Notes: a model not told the origin generated them from the sequence alone. Counted from the first letter of the stretch, positions 43,937 to 54,560 are shown. The stretch: DNA of 64,000 bases from Notospermus geniculatus (GCA_002633025.1 NMRB01000034.1:841756-905755); one strand, 5' to 3'. Numbers and translations are program-made.

Positions 43937-44192
43937 GGGCCCGTATGCATAAAGGTATGTAGAGCTTATTCCAGGTTTAACTTATTCCATAACATTACAT
44001 TATACCTGGAATAAGCTCTACCTACGCGGTAGAGCTCTAATAAGCTCTAAGTACTAGTATATGGTATAGCCTACGAAAACGCCGGTTAACAATGGCTTCA
44101 CGGTCGTGAATCCATTTGAAGCCTTTGGTAACTAACCGGCGTTTTCGTATACCGTATACTTCTATGTAGAGCAAGCCTTATGCATACGGGCC
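43937..44192. mobile_element. Nested element with gggcccgtatgcataaag ends
   Basis: Left gggcccgtatgcataaagg and right ccttatgcatacgggcc, with an internal ataagctctacc/ggtagagctct hairpin. The end style resembles 50154-50848 (ggggccatatgcataaa). No target duplicate seen. Confidence 0.75.
44048..44166. repeat. Palindrome with cgaaaacgccggttaac core, copy 2, doubly nested
   Basis: Same arms as 20790-20903 (cgaaaacgccggttaac and ccggcgttttcgtataccgt) and the outer tacttctatgtag word. Sits inside the 43937-44192 element. Confidence 0.85.
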
Positions 44193-44984
44193 AAGGGGCC
44201 TGTTTCATAAAGTGCCTTTAAGCTTATGGTAATGGAAAATCCGTTGAGTTAATGGTACCATTAGATTAAAGTCATTTTACAGTGACTAATTTTCTACTCT
44301 AGTTCAAAAAGAACCTACTGCCTTAGAACTGCGCCGTCAGTGGACACCATCTGTGGATGTTACCCCACTGACAGACCCAAGGTAAATACAGTGGCACCAC
44401 CAAAATAGGCTGGTAGTCTATCATGTTCTGGAGGTACTTTCTATTTCTCTTTCTCAACCACCACCGTGGCGTGGTGATCTTTTTTCAAAGCTGGAATCTC
44501 CCGTTTTTTCTTCACGTACGTAGTTCAGCTTTAATAAACTAGTTCAGGCGGCGGCGAGCAATGACACACAATCCAGTAAATCCAGTCATCCAGGTTTTTC
44601 GAATACCCGTTTCACACAAATGAAATAACTCCCATTTCCGGCTTAGACTTCTCTGATCGTCGGCAGAATAGAGATAAAAAGAGAATTCAAACTGGTGAAT
44701 TTTCAACCTTTCTCTGTCAGAATCGAAGAAATTCGCAACACGTTGGCATTCAGAATCCAGTTGGAAATCAGTAGCGTCCCATTTCATAGAACTTCTTGGT
44801 ATTCTGTTTGATTGTACAACTTTCTGGTACAGAGCATACAAGGTTCGCTCCATTTCTTTTTTAGTAGATATGCTCTCTCCTTCTGGAGTACTTGACATGA
44901 AGAAATGGGAGTAAACTTACCTAACTATTTCATGGCCTATCTGTGCACACTTGTTCAGCATTCAGGTAATTGAAAAAAAAAAAA

Positions 44985-45247
44985 ACCAGAGTCAACTCTT
45001 CCCTACATGTGTTCTCTGGGTCCTCATTGCTGCAGAGTTTGATCACACCATTACATCGTTCGAAAAAGGACAGTACATTTTCGTATGTGCGGGTGGCTTC
45101 CTGATTTTTTTTACTGCTCCATTCATATACATCAGCAAACTTGATGTAAGGCTCTGCGTTACTGGTTAGCTCTGCCTGTACACATCCATCTTTTACAAGA
45201 AACACTCCCACTTCTTCCCATTCTGGCAATACCCTGTTGCGAACATC
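44985..45247 (-). CDS. Exon of the unrecognised gene
   Basis: Acceptor catttcaattacag|gatgtt at 45247. The frame reads DVRNRVLPEWEEVGVFLVKD, then a helical polar segment ending ERCNGVIKLCSNEDPENT. The 3' edge is uncertain because a T-rich tract follows. It lies immediately upstream of the 43335-44898 block on the same strand. Confidence 0.45.
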
Positions 45248-45789
45248 CTGTAATTGAAATGGGGCGGCAGTGTTGGTCATTGAATGGAACCTTCCACTCA
45301 TACAGAGAAACCTTTATAAAAGAATTCAGGTCAATTGCTCAAAGCATTCTCAAGTTAAAGCACCACAGTATTGCCACTTTCTGTCGACAGCCGGCGCCAC
45401 CGATACCATTCTCCAATACTGTAGTTAAGCCTTTCGCCCCAGTGTTGGAGAATGTATGATTACACTACAATGCACGTAGTAGCATGCGTAGTTTTCCAAG
45501 TCGTCAATAGAGGTCTCCCTTAACGCGGGTAGNCCCCCCCCCCCATCTTTGGTGGTTGAGCCAGGCGAAATTTGACAGCAAATCTCAATGCGACATGTTT
45601 TTTAAAGGCCTGGCTATTTGGACCGTCACGGTGCGTGCAGAATAATTCTTCGTACCGTGACGGTGATGTATTCATGTTATTTCCTGCACCGTAACTCCGA
45701 GAGCGCGCACTGCAAAGGCCTAAAATGATTTTAATCGGAATTACCAGTTTAATTTTTTTCGTGACGGGGTCCAATGAACCCATATTCTC

Positions 45790-46190
45790 CTTTCACAATT
45801 AATGATGAAATGTTGGCCTCTTGTCTGATTATAAAATATTGATGAATAATATTTTTTCAGAGTTTTGGCTCAACAATGCAATGGTTTATTCACCATTTTC
45901 TGACAGTCACGGACGATCGATAACAAATCGACGAGACAAATAAAAGGAGGTGAAACTACAATTGATAAACTAGAAATTGACTTGTGACTCAATTTGAAGA
46001 CCACCCTTGAAAATTGAGTGACAACGACGGAGTTCAGTCACCAATGAAGTTTGTAAGAAGTTAGGGCAATGTAGAAACTGATGATATTGGGACTGAACAT
46101 GCGTCATTTACAGTGTATGCCTACATGTATGATGTAGATGTACACGACTTTGAACTGCGTTTGCGGGTCATTCCGCATTTTGATTTCTGT
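45790..46190. other. Intron or intergenic stretch
   Basis: AT-rich, no coding block recognised. Confidence 0.3.
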
Positions 46191-46229
46191 TCCGTTCCGT
46201 CAAAAATAACTGTTCCGTTCCGGGGATAA

Positions 46230-46999
46230 TAACTACCCTCAATGAGCTGCTACTTGGGATGCCTCCTGGCATACCACAATGGCGAGAACTTCTCCTTCCC
46301 AGCAATGAGCAGGTCATGGGAATTGGTCCGCAAGCCTTTTCTGTAATTAATGATGGCATACAGGTACACAAACACCTGTTCATAGAGGAATTTGAAGTTT
46401 TCATTACAAATTTCTGGCCTTCAACAATAATTGAAAAACCCTTCCACCGAGCATGTCTCATGACTCTTCAGGCATGCAATGACAAATGGTCGGACTAATT
46501 CCTCAGTTAATGCATCACGTGCGATGCACGTCATCCCATGCTTTATCATATCGCCGTACTACTTGATGAACTTTTGGGTCTTTGCACTTACGAATCTAAC
46601 CGCCGAACAAATATCAGACATGAAGGCTGAGAAGTTCATGTCCATAAATGCCTTCTTCATGTTCATCTCAACATGACCATTGCGTAACACAACCCAGTCA
46701 AATCGTCTGCTACAGAACACATCACTGCCTTCATGAAAATCATCAAAGTGCTTCCTTCGTTCTTCTTCCCCATTCATAACACAATCTTGACACAAAATAC
46801 ACAGATGTGCATCCTTTATCACGGATTGGGCCAATGTATATTGACAACCATCCATGGTGACGAAAACCCAATATTTTCTCTCGCCAGTTCCATATTTCAT
46901 AATCCCAGAACACTTGCCAACATGCATTAAAATTTCAGTCACAGTTTCTGTTGCATAGGGATTGACAAGCACTGGATCTGACATACAAGGTGGCATTCC
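46230..46999 (-). pseudogene. Decayed protein of a widespread uncharacterised invertebrate family
   Basis: Minus-strand reading starts CMSDPVLVNPYATETVTEIL, then KYWVFVTMDGCQYTL, a C-x2-C ... H-x5-H finger-like block, and FDWVVLRNGHVEMNMKKAFM. After a TAG (about 46560) the same frame continues ELVRPFVIACLKSHETCSVE, a TGA (about 46432), then NFKFLYEQVFVYLYAIINYR and KFSPLWYARRHP. So one frame runs about 250 codons with two nonsense codons. I recall similar layouts in cnidarian and other marine-invertebrate multicopy proteins, but no name or function is known to me. Probably an element-borne gene. Confidence 0.6.
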
Positions 47000-47061
47000 T
47001 CAGGATTTACCCTCCTATCCAATGGAGGTAAATCACAGAAGAGTGTGTCCGTCCACTTTTG

Positions 47062-47415
47062 TTACGTTAACACACGTCTACTGAAAATTTCCCCAAATGA
47101 TAGAAGTTTCCTGAAACGCTTTGAGCCACACTGGCATGCCGTATTCTTCCCAACATTTTGCACTTCTCCACATTTAGCAGATGTATTCACTTTTAACACA
47201 CGTCTACTGAAAATTTCCCCAAATGATAGAAGTTTCCTGAAACGCTTTGAGCCACACTGGCATGCCGTATTCTTCCCAACATTTTGCACTTCTCCACATT
47301 TAGCAGATGTATTCACTTCTGTTTCGTTGTGGGCATCGATGTCCAGTTGTACATGTATATCTGTCCAGGCATCTAGAGTAGCCTTCATTTCACCTGCAAC
47401 ATTGTTTATTTTCAT
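47062..47415 (-). pseudogene. Coding segment with an exact in-frame 42-residue duplication
   Basis: The minus-strand frame contains VNTSAKCGEVQNVGKNTACQ, then CGSKRFRKLLSFGEIFSRRV, repeated twice. It begins with DAWTDIHVQLDIDAHNETE. The underlying DNA is a 126-bp tandem duplication, nearly identical. Probably the 5' continuation of the family at 46230-46999. Confidence 0.45.
47067..47318. repeat. 126-bp near-identical tandem duplication
   Basis: ttaacacacgtctactg starts at 47067 and again at 47193, and both copies continue with the same sequence for about 126 bp. The length is a multiple of three, so the coding frame is kept. Confidence 0.9.
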
Positions 47416-47419
47416 CCCT

Positions 47420-48740
47420 ATGTAGCCTACATGTACCTACGGAGTTCTGATGCAGCTGCAGTGCATCAGCAACAAAATCTTTTGAATATGATGATGTCAG
47501 CAGTTCGTTGAGCTGGTGATTATTTCGTTTGAAATGCAGCCTATTATGTTGAATGCGAGATGTTTACTCGGTAAAATGAATCACCCGCCATGTTGCGAGA
47601 TGTTCGATAAAGTTGCCATGCTGGTCACGTGACCAGTTGTCAGGCTACGTGATCCAATGCTATCTGCGAGGATCTGCGGTTCCGAGAGTGTTCTTCCCCC
47701 ATCGTAAACGGAATAATATCGAAATACTCGAATTCATTCACCAAGGTGAGCACATGTTCCATGGACCATTTCATTGAAATACATATTACGTAACCGAACA
47801 CGATTCATCGCTTATATTCTAAATAGTCTTCCTGGCAGAAAAAAGTGTCAAATCGTTGTTAATGATGTGAAATAAACATGAAATTGTTGAGAGGGTGATC
47901 CGAGATTCCCAAGAATTCCATTGTTGTAGTCGAAAAATTCTTTCGCACTACTTTTGCCCTACTTTCCACCTCTGATCGCGGTATGACATCACACAGCAAA
48001 CCGCCCGAATGACATCGAACTTGTCAATTTCATTGTGTTTTTCAGAACCTGCTTTGTCCTATCTCACTTTGACAATGTGATCACTCAGTAAACTTTAGTT
48101 AAGATCTCCCATCCTCACGGATGGGCGGTCTTCCTTCTTTTTACTGATTTTCTCTCTCTGGATCTCTCTCTCCTAATCCAATCCTGTGTTGTCCCCAAGA
48201 TAACTTAATAAATACACCGAGCATCAAGACGACATTGCCTTGGATTTGTAGATATGTGCCAAAGGCGGATCAGGTTAGTTCGTCTCCTGGCTTCATCCGA
48301 AAACGATAATGTACGAATTTCGATGAATTTTCGTTGTTAAAACAGCGCACGCCAAAGGCATTTCCCGTGTGACCGATTTAGAAGTAGTGGGATCACGTGG
48401 TGGGAATCCTCAGAATTTTCAAGATGATCGACGGCTTTCCCATTCTAAAAATCATGCGACGTTTCCATGCATGTGGCGAGAACGAAGCATGCGCATTGGT
48501 ACCTAGGCTGGTTCCAATATTTGCCTCTCCACTCCTGCGGTGCTACTGTCCATCCACAAGGCTGGAGGAAGGGAAAAGTGGCGGAGTCGGATACGGATCC
48601 ATCGCTCCAGCCTGCACAACAACAAAAAACCAAACAAGCCGTCTTCGTCCCCACCTCCATGCTGTCGAAATCATCAAAACAAAGCACATGTGTCAATGTC
48701 CGTGCGGGTAAACCGTAGTGATCTCTTGTCCAATCTCCCA
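47420..48740. other. Intergenic stretch, no gene seen
   Basis: Short ORFs only (for example 48397-48711 and 48467-48718), overlapping on both strands without domain evidence. Confidence 0.3.
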
Positions 48741-48746
48741 ATTCCT

Positions 48747-48855
48747 GGGTCCATATTCATAAACATACTTAAGTCAAAGTGTGATACTTATCTTTTGTGT
48801 TGAACAAAGGATAAGTGTCACACATAGACACAAGTAGTTTTGTGAATATGGACCC
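48747..48855. mobile_element. Small foldback with gggtccatattcataaa ends
   Basis: Left gggtccatattcataaacat, right tttgtgaatatggaccc; inner agtgtgatacttatc/gataagtgtcacac. 109 bp. No clear duplicate. Confidence 0.8.
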
Positions 48856-48859
48856 TGAA

Positions 48860-50020
48860 GCCAGTCTTCAAATTGACTGATAAGTCAATTTGTTGTTATC
48901 TAAATAATGGTAGGACCTTTGCTGGTAAAAAAAGAAACCGGGCGGTATGCTATTGGGAATGGCCATGTACCTGCCCAGCCCATTTGGGGCAGATACACTA
49001 CTGAAACACTGCTACGACTGAATGAATAACAAATTTACAAACTGATGACAATCTTTAGAAGGCAAAATGAATATCCCGCGACATGTCTTCTCGAATTCCC
49101 TGGAAACGTGTAATGTACAGCGTGCTCAGTGGTAGTCATGCTCTCCAGAGTCGAAAAACGTTCGATGTTTGACGTCGTGACCAATAGAATATATACATGT
49201 AGTGATGTTTCGGAAATGCGACGAAACACGAAGTACGAAATACGAAATTCAACTTCATTTCCAGGACCTAAAGTATTTCTGTAGATGGTTGGTACCACAA
49301 ATGTCCCTGCTGCCAGTGCGTCTTTTAGCATTATCATGTAAGACTAAGAGAGTTCGGGTGCATCTTGAATTTTACAATTTCTACTTCACAGCTACGAAGT
49401 GGAAACGAATATTTCAAAGTGTAATATAAACTGAAACTCTATTGGTCTAATGTCGTAATACGTTAAAAGACGCTCATACATGTACAGAACAGGCGATATG
49501 TGTGCTCCCAGCCATCTCCTGAAATACATTACGTCATGGAAGTGAAGTCCAATTTCGTATTTCGTACTTCGTGTTCCGTCAGATTTGCAAAACCTCGCTA
49601 TTTTCTCTGCCCAAACTTACGTCCTTATTGATTTCTGTTACTAAAGATGTGAATGGGCTGGCGTAGAAGCACGACGTCAAAACAACTCAGGGCTTTCATT
49701 AATTTCTGATGTCAGGGTGTCATTGACTTCCACCGTCTTTTCCCAATGCGTCAATGACTCCCATCCCTGGAGGCCATGATTTTACGACGACTATGATCAG
49801 TTTCAATGTGTGTGCACATTCACGCCTTGGAAACCTGCGATCAGTTTCATGCGTTACTCCCAGAGCGGGCAGATTGCGGTCGATTAGGCCTATGGCTGGG
49901 CCTTTACATTGTTACACCATCTTGTTGGTTCTCCAAACTGAACGATTTTGTGCATGAGCATGACCAAATTGTCCCATACATTGGCATGTCTGAGTTGCTG
50001 TCCGCAGGGAATTTTTACTG
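48860..50020. other. Intergenic stretch, no gene seen
   Basis: Only short ORFs. A tacgaaatacgaaattcaa-type word near 49230 and its inverse near 49550 (aatttcgtatttcgtacttcg) may be ends of an unresolved foldback of about 330 bp. Confidence 0.35.
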
Positions 50021-50029
50021 GACTCAAAG

Positions 50030-50135
50030 GGCCGATTTCACAAAGGGCGTTTAAGGCTTGGACGCGTGTAATTGCACTAAATGCACGCACTTCCACCACG
50101 CATTTGACGAAGTTACACCCTTTGTGAAATCGGCC
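50030..50135. mobile_element. Small foldback with ggccgatttcacaaag ends
   Basis: Ends ggccgatttcacaaaggg...ccctttgtgaaatcggcc, 106 bp, flanked by caaag (50025-50029 and 50136-50140). The end sequence and 5-bp duplicate match the element at 5086-5820. Confidence 0.85.
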
Positions 50136-50153
50136 CAAAGTGCCGAAGGTCAG

Positions 50154-50848
50154 GGGCCATATGCATAAAACTACTTAAGTATGAAAATCCCAAGGGATTC
50201 CCTCAAATCATCACGTAAGTGGAAATCTTAGCTTAAGGGAGATGCAGAAAGGTACTTGGGAATAGTGAAAGCCTTAAAATCACCCTTAACTTTAAGTGTG
50301 GTCACAGTTCCCTTAACTGACTCCTTAACTTTCACAGTTGTGGCAGGCACACATTGGAATATTGTTATCCATGCTATTTTTAATGCATACTGGTCCAAAA
50401 AGGCCAGGGAAATTATCTGCTAGGCCAGGGTAGGACAACATTGAACTGTACCAAGGATTTTGATTTGACAGACCATGTATCCTCTTTCTGTCCTCCTGTT
50501 TTTTTCTTTTCCACCGTTAACAGCCATTTTACACAGTTCCTAACATACTACAAAGCCATTACAGCATCGCCTGCAGTCATGTTCACATAGATGCAGCCTA
50601 CATTGAGAAACCGTTCTTAAGTATAACACTCAAGAAATCTGGGAAACCCCTTGAATACTGAAATTTCATTGGCTGACACCACAATTCCTGGAAATACTTA
50701 AGTTAAGGGTTGCCCTTTGCTGAGTACGCCCTTAGTTTGTTTTATGCATACACCCAAAGTATGACACTTGGTAAAGTGAAATTCTTACACGTTAAGGGTA
50801 AGTTTTACACTTACATGTAACTTAAGGAAATTTTATGCATATGGCCCC
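50154..50848. mobile_element. Foldback with ggggccatatgcataaa ends
   Basis: Left ggggccatatgcataaaact, right ttttatgcatatggcccc. Arms are rich in cttaag/cttaac words. 695 bp. Related end style to 43937-44192. Duplicate unclear. Confidence 0.8.
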
Positions 50849-50907
50849 AGACTCCTAAATCAATGATATTGCATGAGTGCAGAGCCCTTGTCTTATAGAT
50901 TAATGAT

Positions 50908-52165
50908 AACCCTGAAGTTCTATGGCATCTCAATAGTTAAGTCATAATCTGGGGGTGAAAAGATTGAAATTCGACTACCATGCTCAATGTCAGTTCTCCC
51001 TTTATACAGATTTATGCCAAAGTAAAACTTCCAGAAATATCATCAGAATGATCACGGCAGACAATATACGAAGTTACGCAATGGCGGTTTGCTGTATTAC
51101 AGCAATAGAGGGCGCCTCTATATCGCACATCCATTTCCCCTAAATCCGGAATCATGCCAAAGGGAAACCTTCAGAAATATCATTAGAACAATCATGGTAC
51201 ACAATATAGGAAGTTGTGCAACCACACTTTTCTGGATTACAGCAATGAGGGGCGCCTCAACACCACACGACCATTTTCCTTAAATCCAGAGTCATGCCAA
51301 AGGGAAACCTTTACAAATATGGTATTAAAGAACGATTTTGACAATAAGTAAAACAATTTTCTGCAGTGGCACATTGCTCGATTGTGTTGCTTTAACAATA
51401 GATGGCACTTTATGACAAATTTGCCATTTAGAACGAATACAACAAATAAACCATGTTAGAATGATATTATATGCTCTATTTGTTCTACTTCGCCTTGAAT
51501 TTAGTTTTTATTAGTAAATCAATCATACAGAGCTACCTATGGCCAAAGCAACTGAATAAAAAGTACATAAACAGTGTTCTGCAGTAGCACTTTGCTTGCT
51601 TGAAATGTTTTAGACGTCTCAGGTGGCGCTGTATGATAATTCTGCCATTTAAAATCTAAATTCGACGCAAATAGAACAAATACAGCATAGAAAACAGTTG
51701 TATCTATTGTCATAATTATCGACACGTGATTTGTACAGCTTATTTGTTGTCGTTCGTTCTTCATGGCAATTTATTTCATCATGCAGCGCCACCAATTTGC
51801 TAAAGGAACTCAATCCAGCGTTGTGCCACCGCTGAAAATTTGTTTTACTTATTATGATGACGATTTTAACGATATTTGTAAAGGTTTTCATTTGGCATGA
51901 TTCCGGATTTGGGGAAATGGACATGTGGTATTGAACCGCCACCTATTGTTGTAATCCAGACAAGTGCCATTGCATAACTTCCTATATTGTCTGCCATGAT
52001 CATTCTGATGATATTTCTGAAGGTTTCCCTTTGGCACCAATATGTATTAAGGGAGAACTGACATGGGACATACAGTGCCCCCTGGTAGCCGAATTTCAAT
52101 CTTTTCACCCCCAGATTATGACTTTTAAGTTAAAACTATTAGGGATGCCATAGAAATTCAGGGTT
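50908..52165. mobile_element. Large foldback with aaccctgaa-ttctatggcat ends
   Basis: Left aaccctgaagttctatggca and right tgccatagaaattcagggtt. The arms extend about 230 bp (gtcataatctgggggtgaaa and complement). Three internal partial repeats of about 140 bp share aaatatcat-agaa-atcat. 1258 bp; no ORF with domain. Confidence 0.85.
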
Positions 52166-52175
52166 ACATTCAGGA

Positions 52176-53213
52176 TGTACACCCTTAGTCAATAATAAAT
52201 GCCCAGCTGATTTTACGGCATATCTCAATGAATATTTTTCATAGCCACGTTTTCTTTTCATGCGCATAATCTAGGGCCACTAGGACACCTTTTAAGACCA
52301 TAAAACTTGAAATCATTACACAACTGTGTTTTTGGCAAAAGTTTGAAATTTGGCCCAAATATCATGTTTTTTTAAATACTCACTTGTTCGGGTTGAAACT
52401 GGCACTGTTTTGAAGCCACTATGTTTCCGGACAATACAATTTTTTAAAATTCAAAATTGAGCAAGTTTGTAACGATTTATGATGATTTTTCTGTGGAATA
52501 AAATCCCCGCAATTCCACTTGACTCCAAGCCACATTTTATCAATACCCCGATCACGTGCCCTAATTCAGTAAGTCTATTGAAGGCCTATTCAAACCGGGG
52601 CCTATTCAAACATTTATGTTAATCCCAATAACAGGTTACGCAGGTGTTTATGACTGTCACAAGGCCTGCATCAATGGGAGTTGACCACGATTACCCAGTG
52701 CAACTTACACCGGTGTGTCAGTCACCAAGTTGGCCTATTGTGAGAGACACGATTCATAATTTCACAAGGGGCGTATTACTCCATGTCAGTCGCTCCTTTT
52801 GTGGTTGAGAGGCTAATAAATATTCACGACTGGATAATGCTAAAACCCTGTGCCTTGAGTGCCTGGAACGAATGGCAAGAACTGGGAAAACTATTTTACA
52901 AAATCATCTGTAACTTTGCTTTAAATGGGAATTTTAGCATTCCGAAAATGTTCATGTGTCAAGAAACAGATTGGCTTCAAAACAGTGCCAGTTTCAATCC
53001 GAACAGGTGATTATTAAAAAAACATGATATTTTGGCCAAATTTCAAACCTTTGCCAAATACACAGTTGTGTAATGATTTCAAGTTTTATGGTCTTAAAAG
53101 GTGTCCCAGTGGCCCTAGATTATGCGTATGAAAAGAAAAAGTGGCTATGAAAAATATTCATGGAGATATACCGGATAGTTAGCTGGGCATTTATTTTTGA
53201 CTAAGGGTGTACA
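52176..53213. mobile_element. Large foldback with tgtacacccttagtcaa ends
   Basis: Left tgtacacccttagtcaataa, right tttgactaagggtgtaca. The arms extend about 260 bp (tagggccactaggacacctt, gaaatcattacacaactgtg and complements). 1038 bp. It starts 10 bp after the end of the preceding foldback. The interior ORF at 52783-53010 has no domain. Confidence 0.87.
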
Positions 53214-53354
53214 TTGGTCCATTGAGAGAGAACCCAATGCAAGTCACAACCATTGCACAAATTACGGGCATATTGTGCTTAAATACGCGTTTTGATTCTA
53301 ATAGTACGACCAGAAAATATGAAGACAACAGCGGCATTCCTCCCCTGATGTTTC

Positions 53355-53465
53355 GCCAGGGTCTTAGTTGTTTACCAAGTAGGGTCTTAGTTTTATACTG
53401 GGTCTTAGTTATTTACCTAGTGAGGTCTTAGTTTTTTACTGGGTCTTAGTTTTTTACAGGTCTTA
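53355..53465. repeat. Tandem repeat of gggtcttagttttttac, unit about 22-35 bp
   Basis: Five or more imperfect units with the constant part gtcttagtt-tttac. Confidence 0.8.
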
Positions 53466-53569
53466 GGTCTTCATTTTATACACACCCTCCCCAGAATGGC
53501 AACTTGATCTATTACGTTGCCGACTGTTCCAATCGAATTATACCGTGTGATGTTGACTCACTCCTTCAG

Positions 53570-53676
53570 GGTCGTATTTTAGAACGTTTCTTAACGTTGA
53601 GGTCAACCTTAAGTCTATTGTAAAACCATCGAGAACAATAGATTTGAGGTGGACCTTCTAAAACACGACGCTCAGT
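53570..53676. repeat. Short foldback, gtcgtattttagaac ends
   Basis: gtcgtattttagaacg and ttctaaaacacgac enclose ggtcaaccttaagtctattg / caatagatttgaggtggacc. About 105 bp hairpin. Confidence 0.7.
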
Positions 53677-53723
53677 CTTTTCCCGGATGAGATGGCACCA
53701 AAGGTAGAGCAGAATATACTCAC

Positions 53724-54014
53724 AATTTGATTTGGTACAATATGCATTCCATCCAACACCGCTTGGAGTACTGGAGCATGTTCTAATCCCTGGTGCACCA
53801 GTTCCACAACCTTTTCTCGGTCTCTGGATGGGATAGCCCACACTACCGTCAGCCAGCCATCCACAAGAACAAATGTCCATTCCTTCTCTCCAAGCTTCAG
53901 TAAGGTGATCGCGAGTGGCTAACCTCATACCTTGACTGGCACATTTGCTTGCGGCCTCAGCTGATGTTGAAATTTTGTACCATCCTCCATCAATCTGAAT
54001 ATGCACCACAGGCA
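53724..54014 (-). CDS. Link (Xlink, hyaluronan-binding type) domain exon
   Basis: A 291-bp (97-codon) exon bounded by acceptor tttccctaaaag|tgcctg (54014) and donor caaatt|gtgagt (53724). It encodes VVHIQIDGGWYKISTSAEAA, then CASQGMRLATRDHLTEAWRE, DICSCGWLADGSVGYPIQRP and the terminal WNAYC. These are the hallmarks of Link modules: the C-A-x-x-G-x-x-L-A-T helix, C-x-x-G-W-L-A-D-G-S-V-x-Y-P-I, and four cysteines. Such domains bind hyaluronan in matrix and cell-surface proteins (known for the family). An extra Cys pair is present around GTGAPGIRTC. The length is a multiple of three, as expected of a shuffled module. Other exons of the gene were not found in the window. Confidence 0.88.
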
Positions 54015-54184
54015 CTTTTAGGGAAACGAAAAAAAGAAACTTTAAACTATCTGGGCGTGCGATGACAGCCATCTTCCCTAAAAGGGCAACTTGCATCTTT
54101 GAGGTTGCTGACTGTTCCGATCAAGTTATAATGTGCCTGTGTCGTTGACTCATTAGTTAAAGTCTTGTTCTCGTAGGAGATGCA

Positions 54185-54560
54185 GGGGCGGATCCGGGGG
54201 GGAGCGCCCCCTTCCGGGCCAGAGTGCCTTTTTCGGCATAGGGTGCCTCTTTTGGGGGAGAGTTCCATTCCGGCAAATGGCATAAAAGCACTCTTATTTT
54301 CTAGAATTTTCCCGGGGGGACCCCGTAACCCCCGCCGTTATTTCGCGTCTAGAGTGCCTCTTTCGGCAGAGAGTGCCTTCTCCGGCATGGAGCCGAAGAA
54401 GGCATTTCCATGCCCGGAAATGGCGTAAAAGGACTCCTATTTTCTAAAATTTTCCCGGGGGAGGCGGGGCCCAAGGACCCCCCGCTGATATTTCGCCTCG
54501 CGCTTTTTGCGCTCGCTGCTAGGGACTGGGCTACGGCCCGCCATTTTATCAAATCTTTGC
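54185..54560. repeat. GC-rich tandem repeat with ttttcccgggg words
   Basis: Two diverged units each contain agagtgcctctttcggca, ggcataaaag-actc, tattttctagaattttcccg and accccccg. It ends in a C/A homopolymer run at about 54561-54583. Similar GC-rich modules are common in aquatic invertebrate genomes (from memory). Confidence 0.75.

Larger units (their letters stand above)
43807..44608. mobile_element. Mutator-like foldback, family 4, inside a coding exon
   Basis: Ends gggtattcgaaaaacctgg...ccaggtttttcgaataccc. The arms are about 90-100 bp (ggatgactggatttactgga and complement). A perfect 9-bp duplicate, gtttcacac, flanks it (43798-43806 and 44609-44617). Contains a second element (43937-44192) that itself contains a palindrome (44048-44166). 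A solo arm of this family is at 30302-30420. Confidence 0.9.
43335..44898 (-). pseudogene. Unrecognised coding exon split by nested foldbacks
   Basis: The minus-strand coding sequence begins near an ATG at 44898 (MSSTPEGESIS...) and runs to 44618. It is interrupted by an 802-bp foldback (43807-44608) and resumes at 43797 to a stop near 43335. Ignoring the element and one 9-bp duplicate, the phase is kept: ...WELFHLCETG then YSFGQSVKKMNISYTRSQK. Small internal duplication YHAVAYHA at about 43570. Family not recognised; the exon order suggests one multi-exon gene with 44990-45247. Confidence 0.6.
53500..54160. repeat. Direct repeats flanking the Link exon
   Basis: ggcaacttgatctattacgt...gactgttcc-atcgaatta (53500-53568) and ggcaacttgcatctttgagg...gactgttccgatcaagtta (54080-54160) are diverged direct copies. 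They end in similar gttgactca words. They bracket the Link exon. Confidence 0.65.

Noticed and set aside
47045-47425. Plus-strand ORF with duplicated segment
   Set aside because: The duplication keeps both strands open; the minus strand is in line with neighbouring coding blocks.
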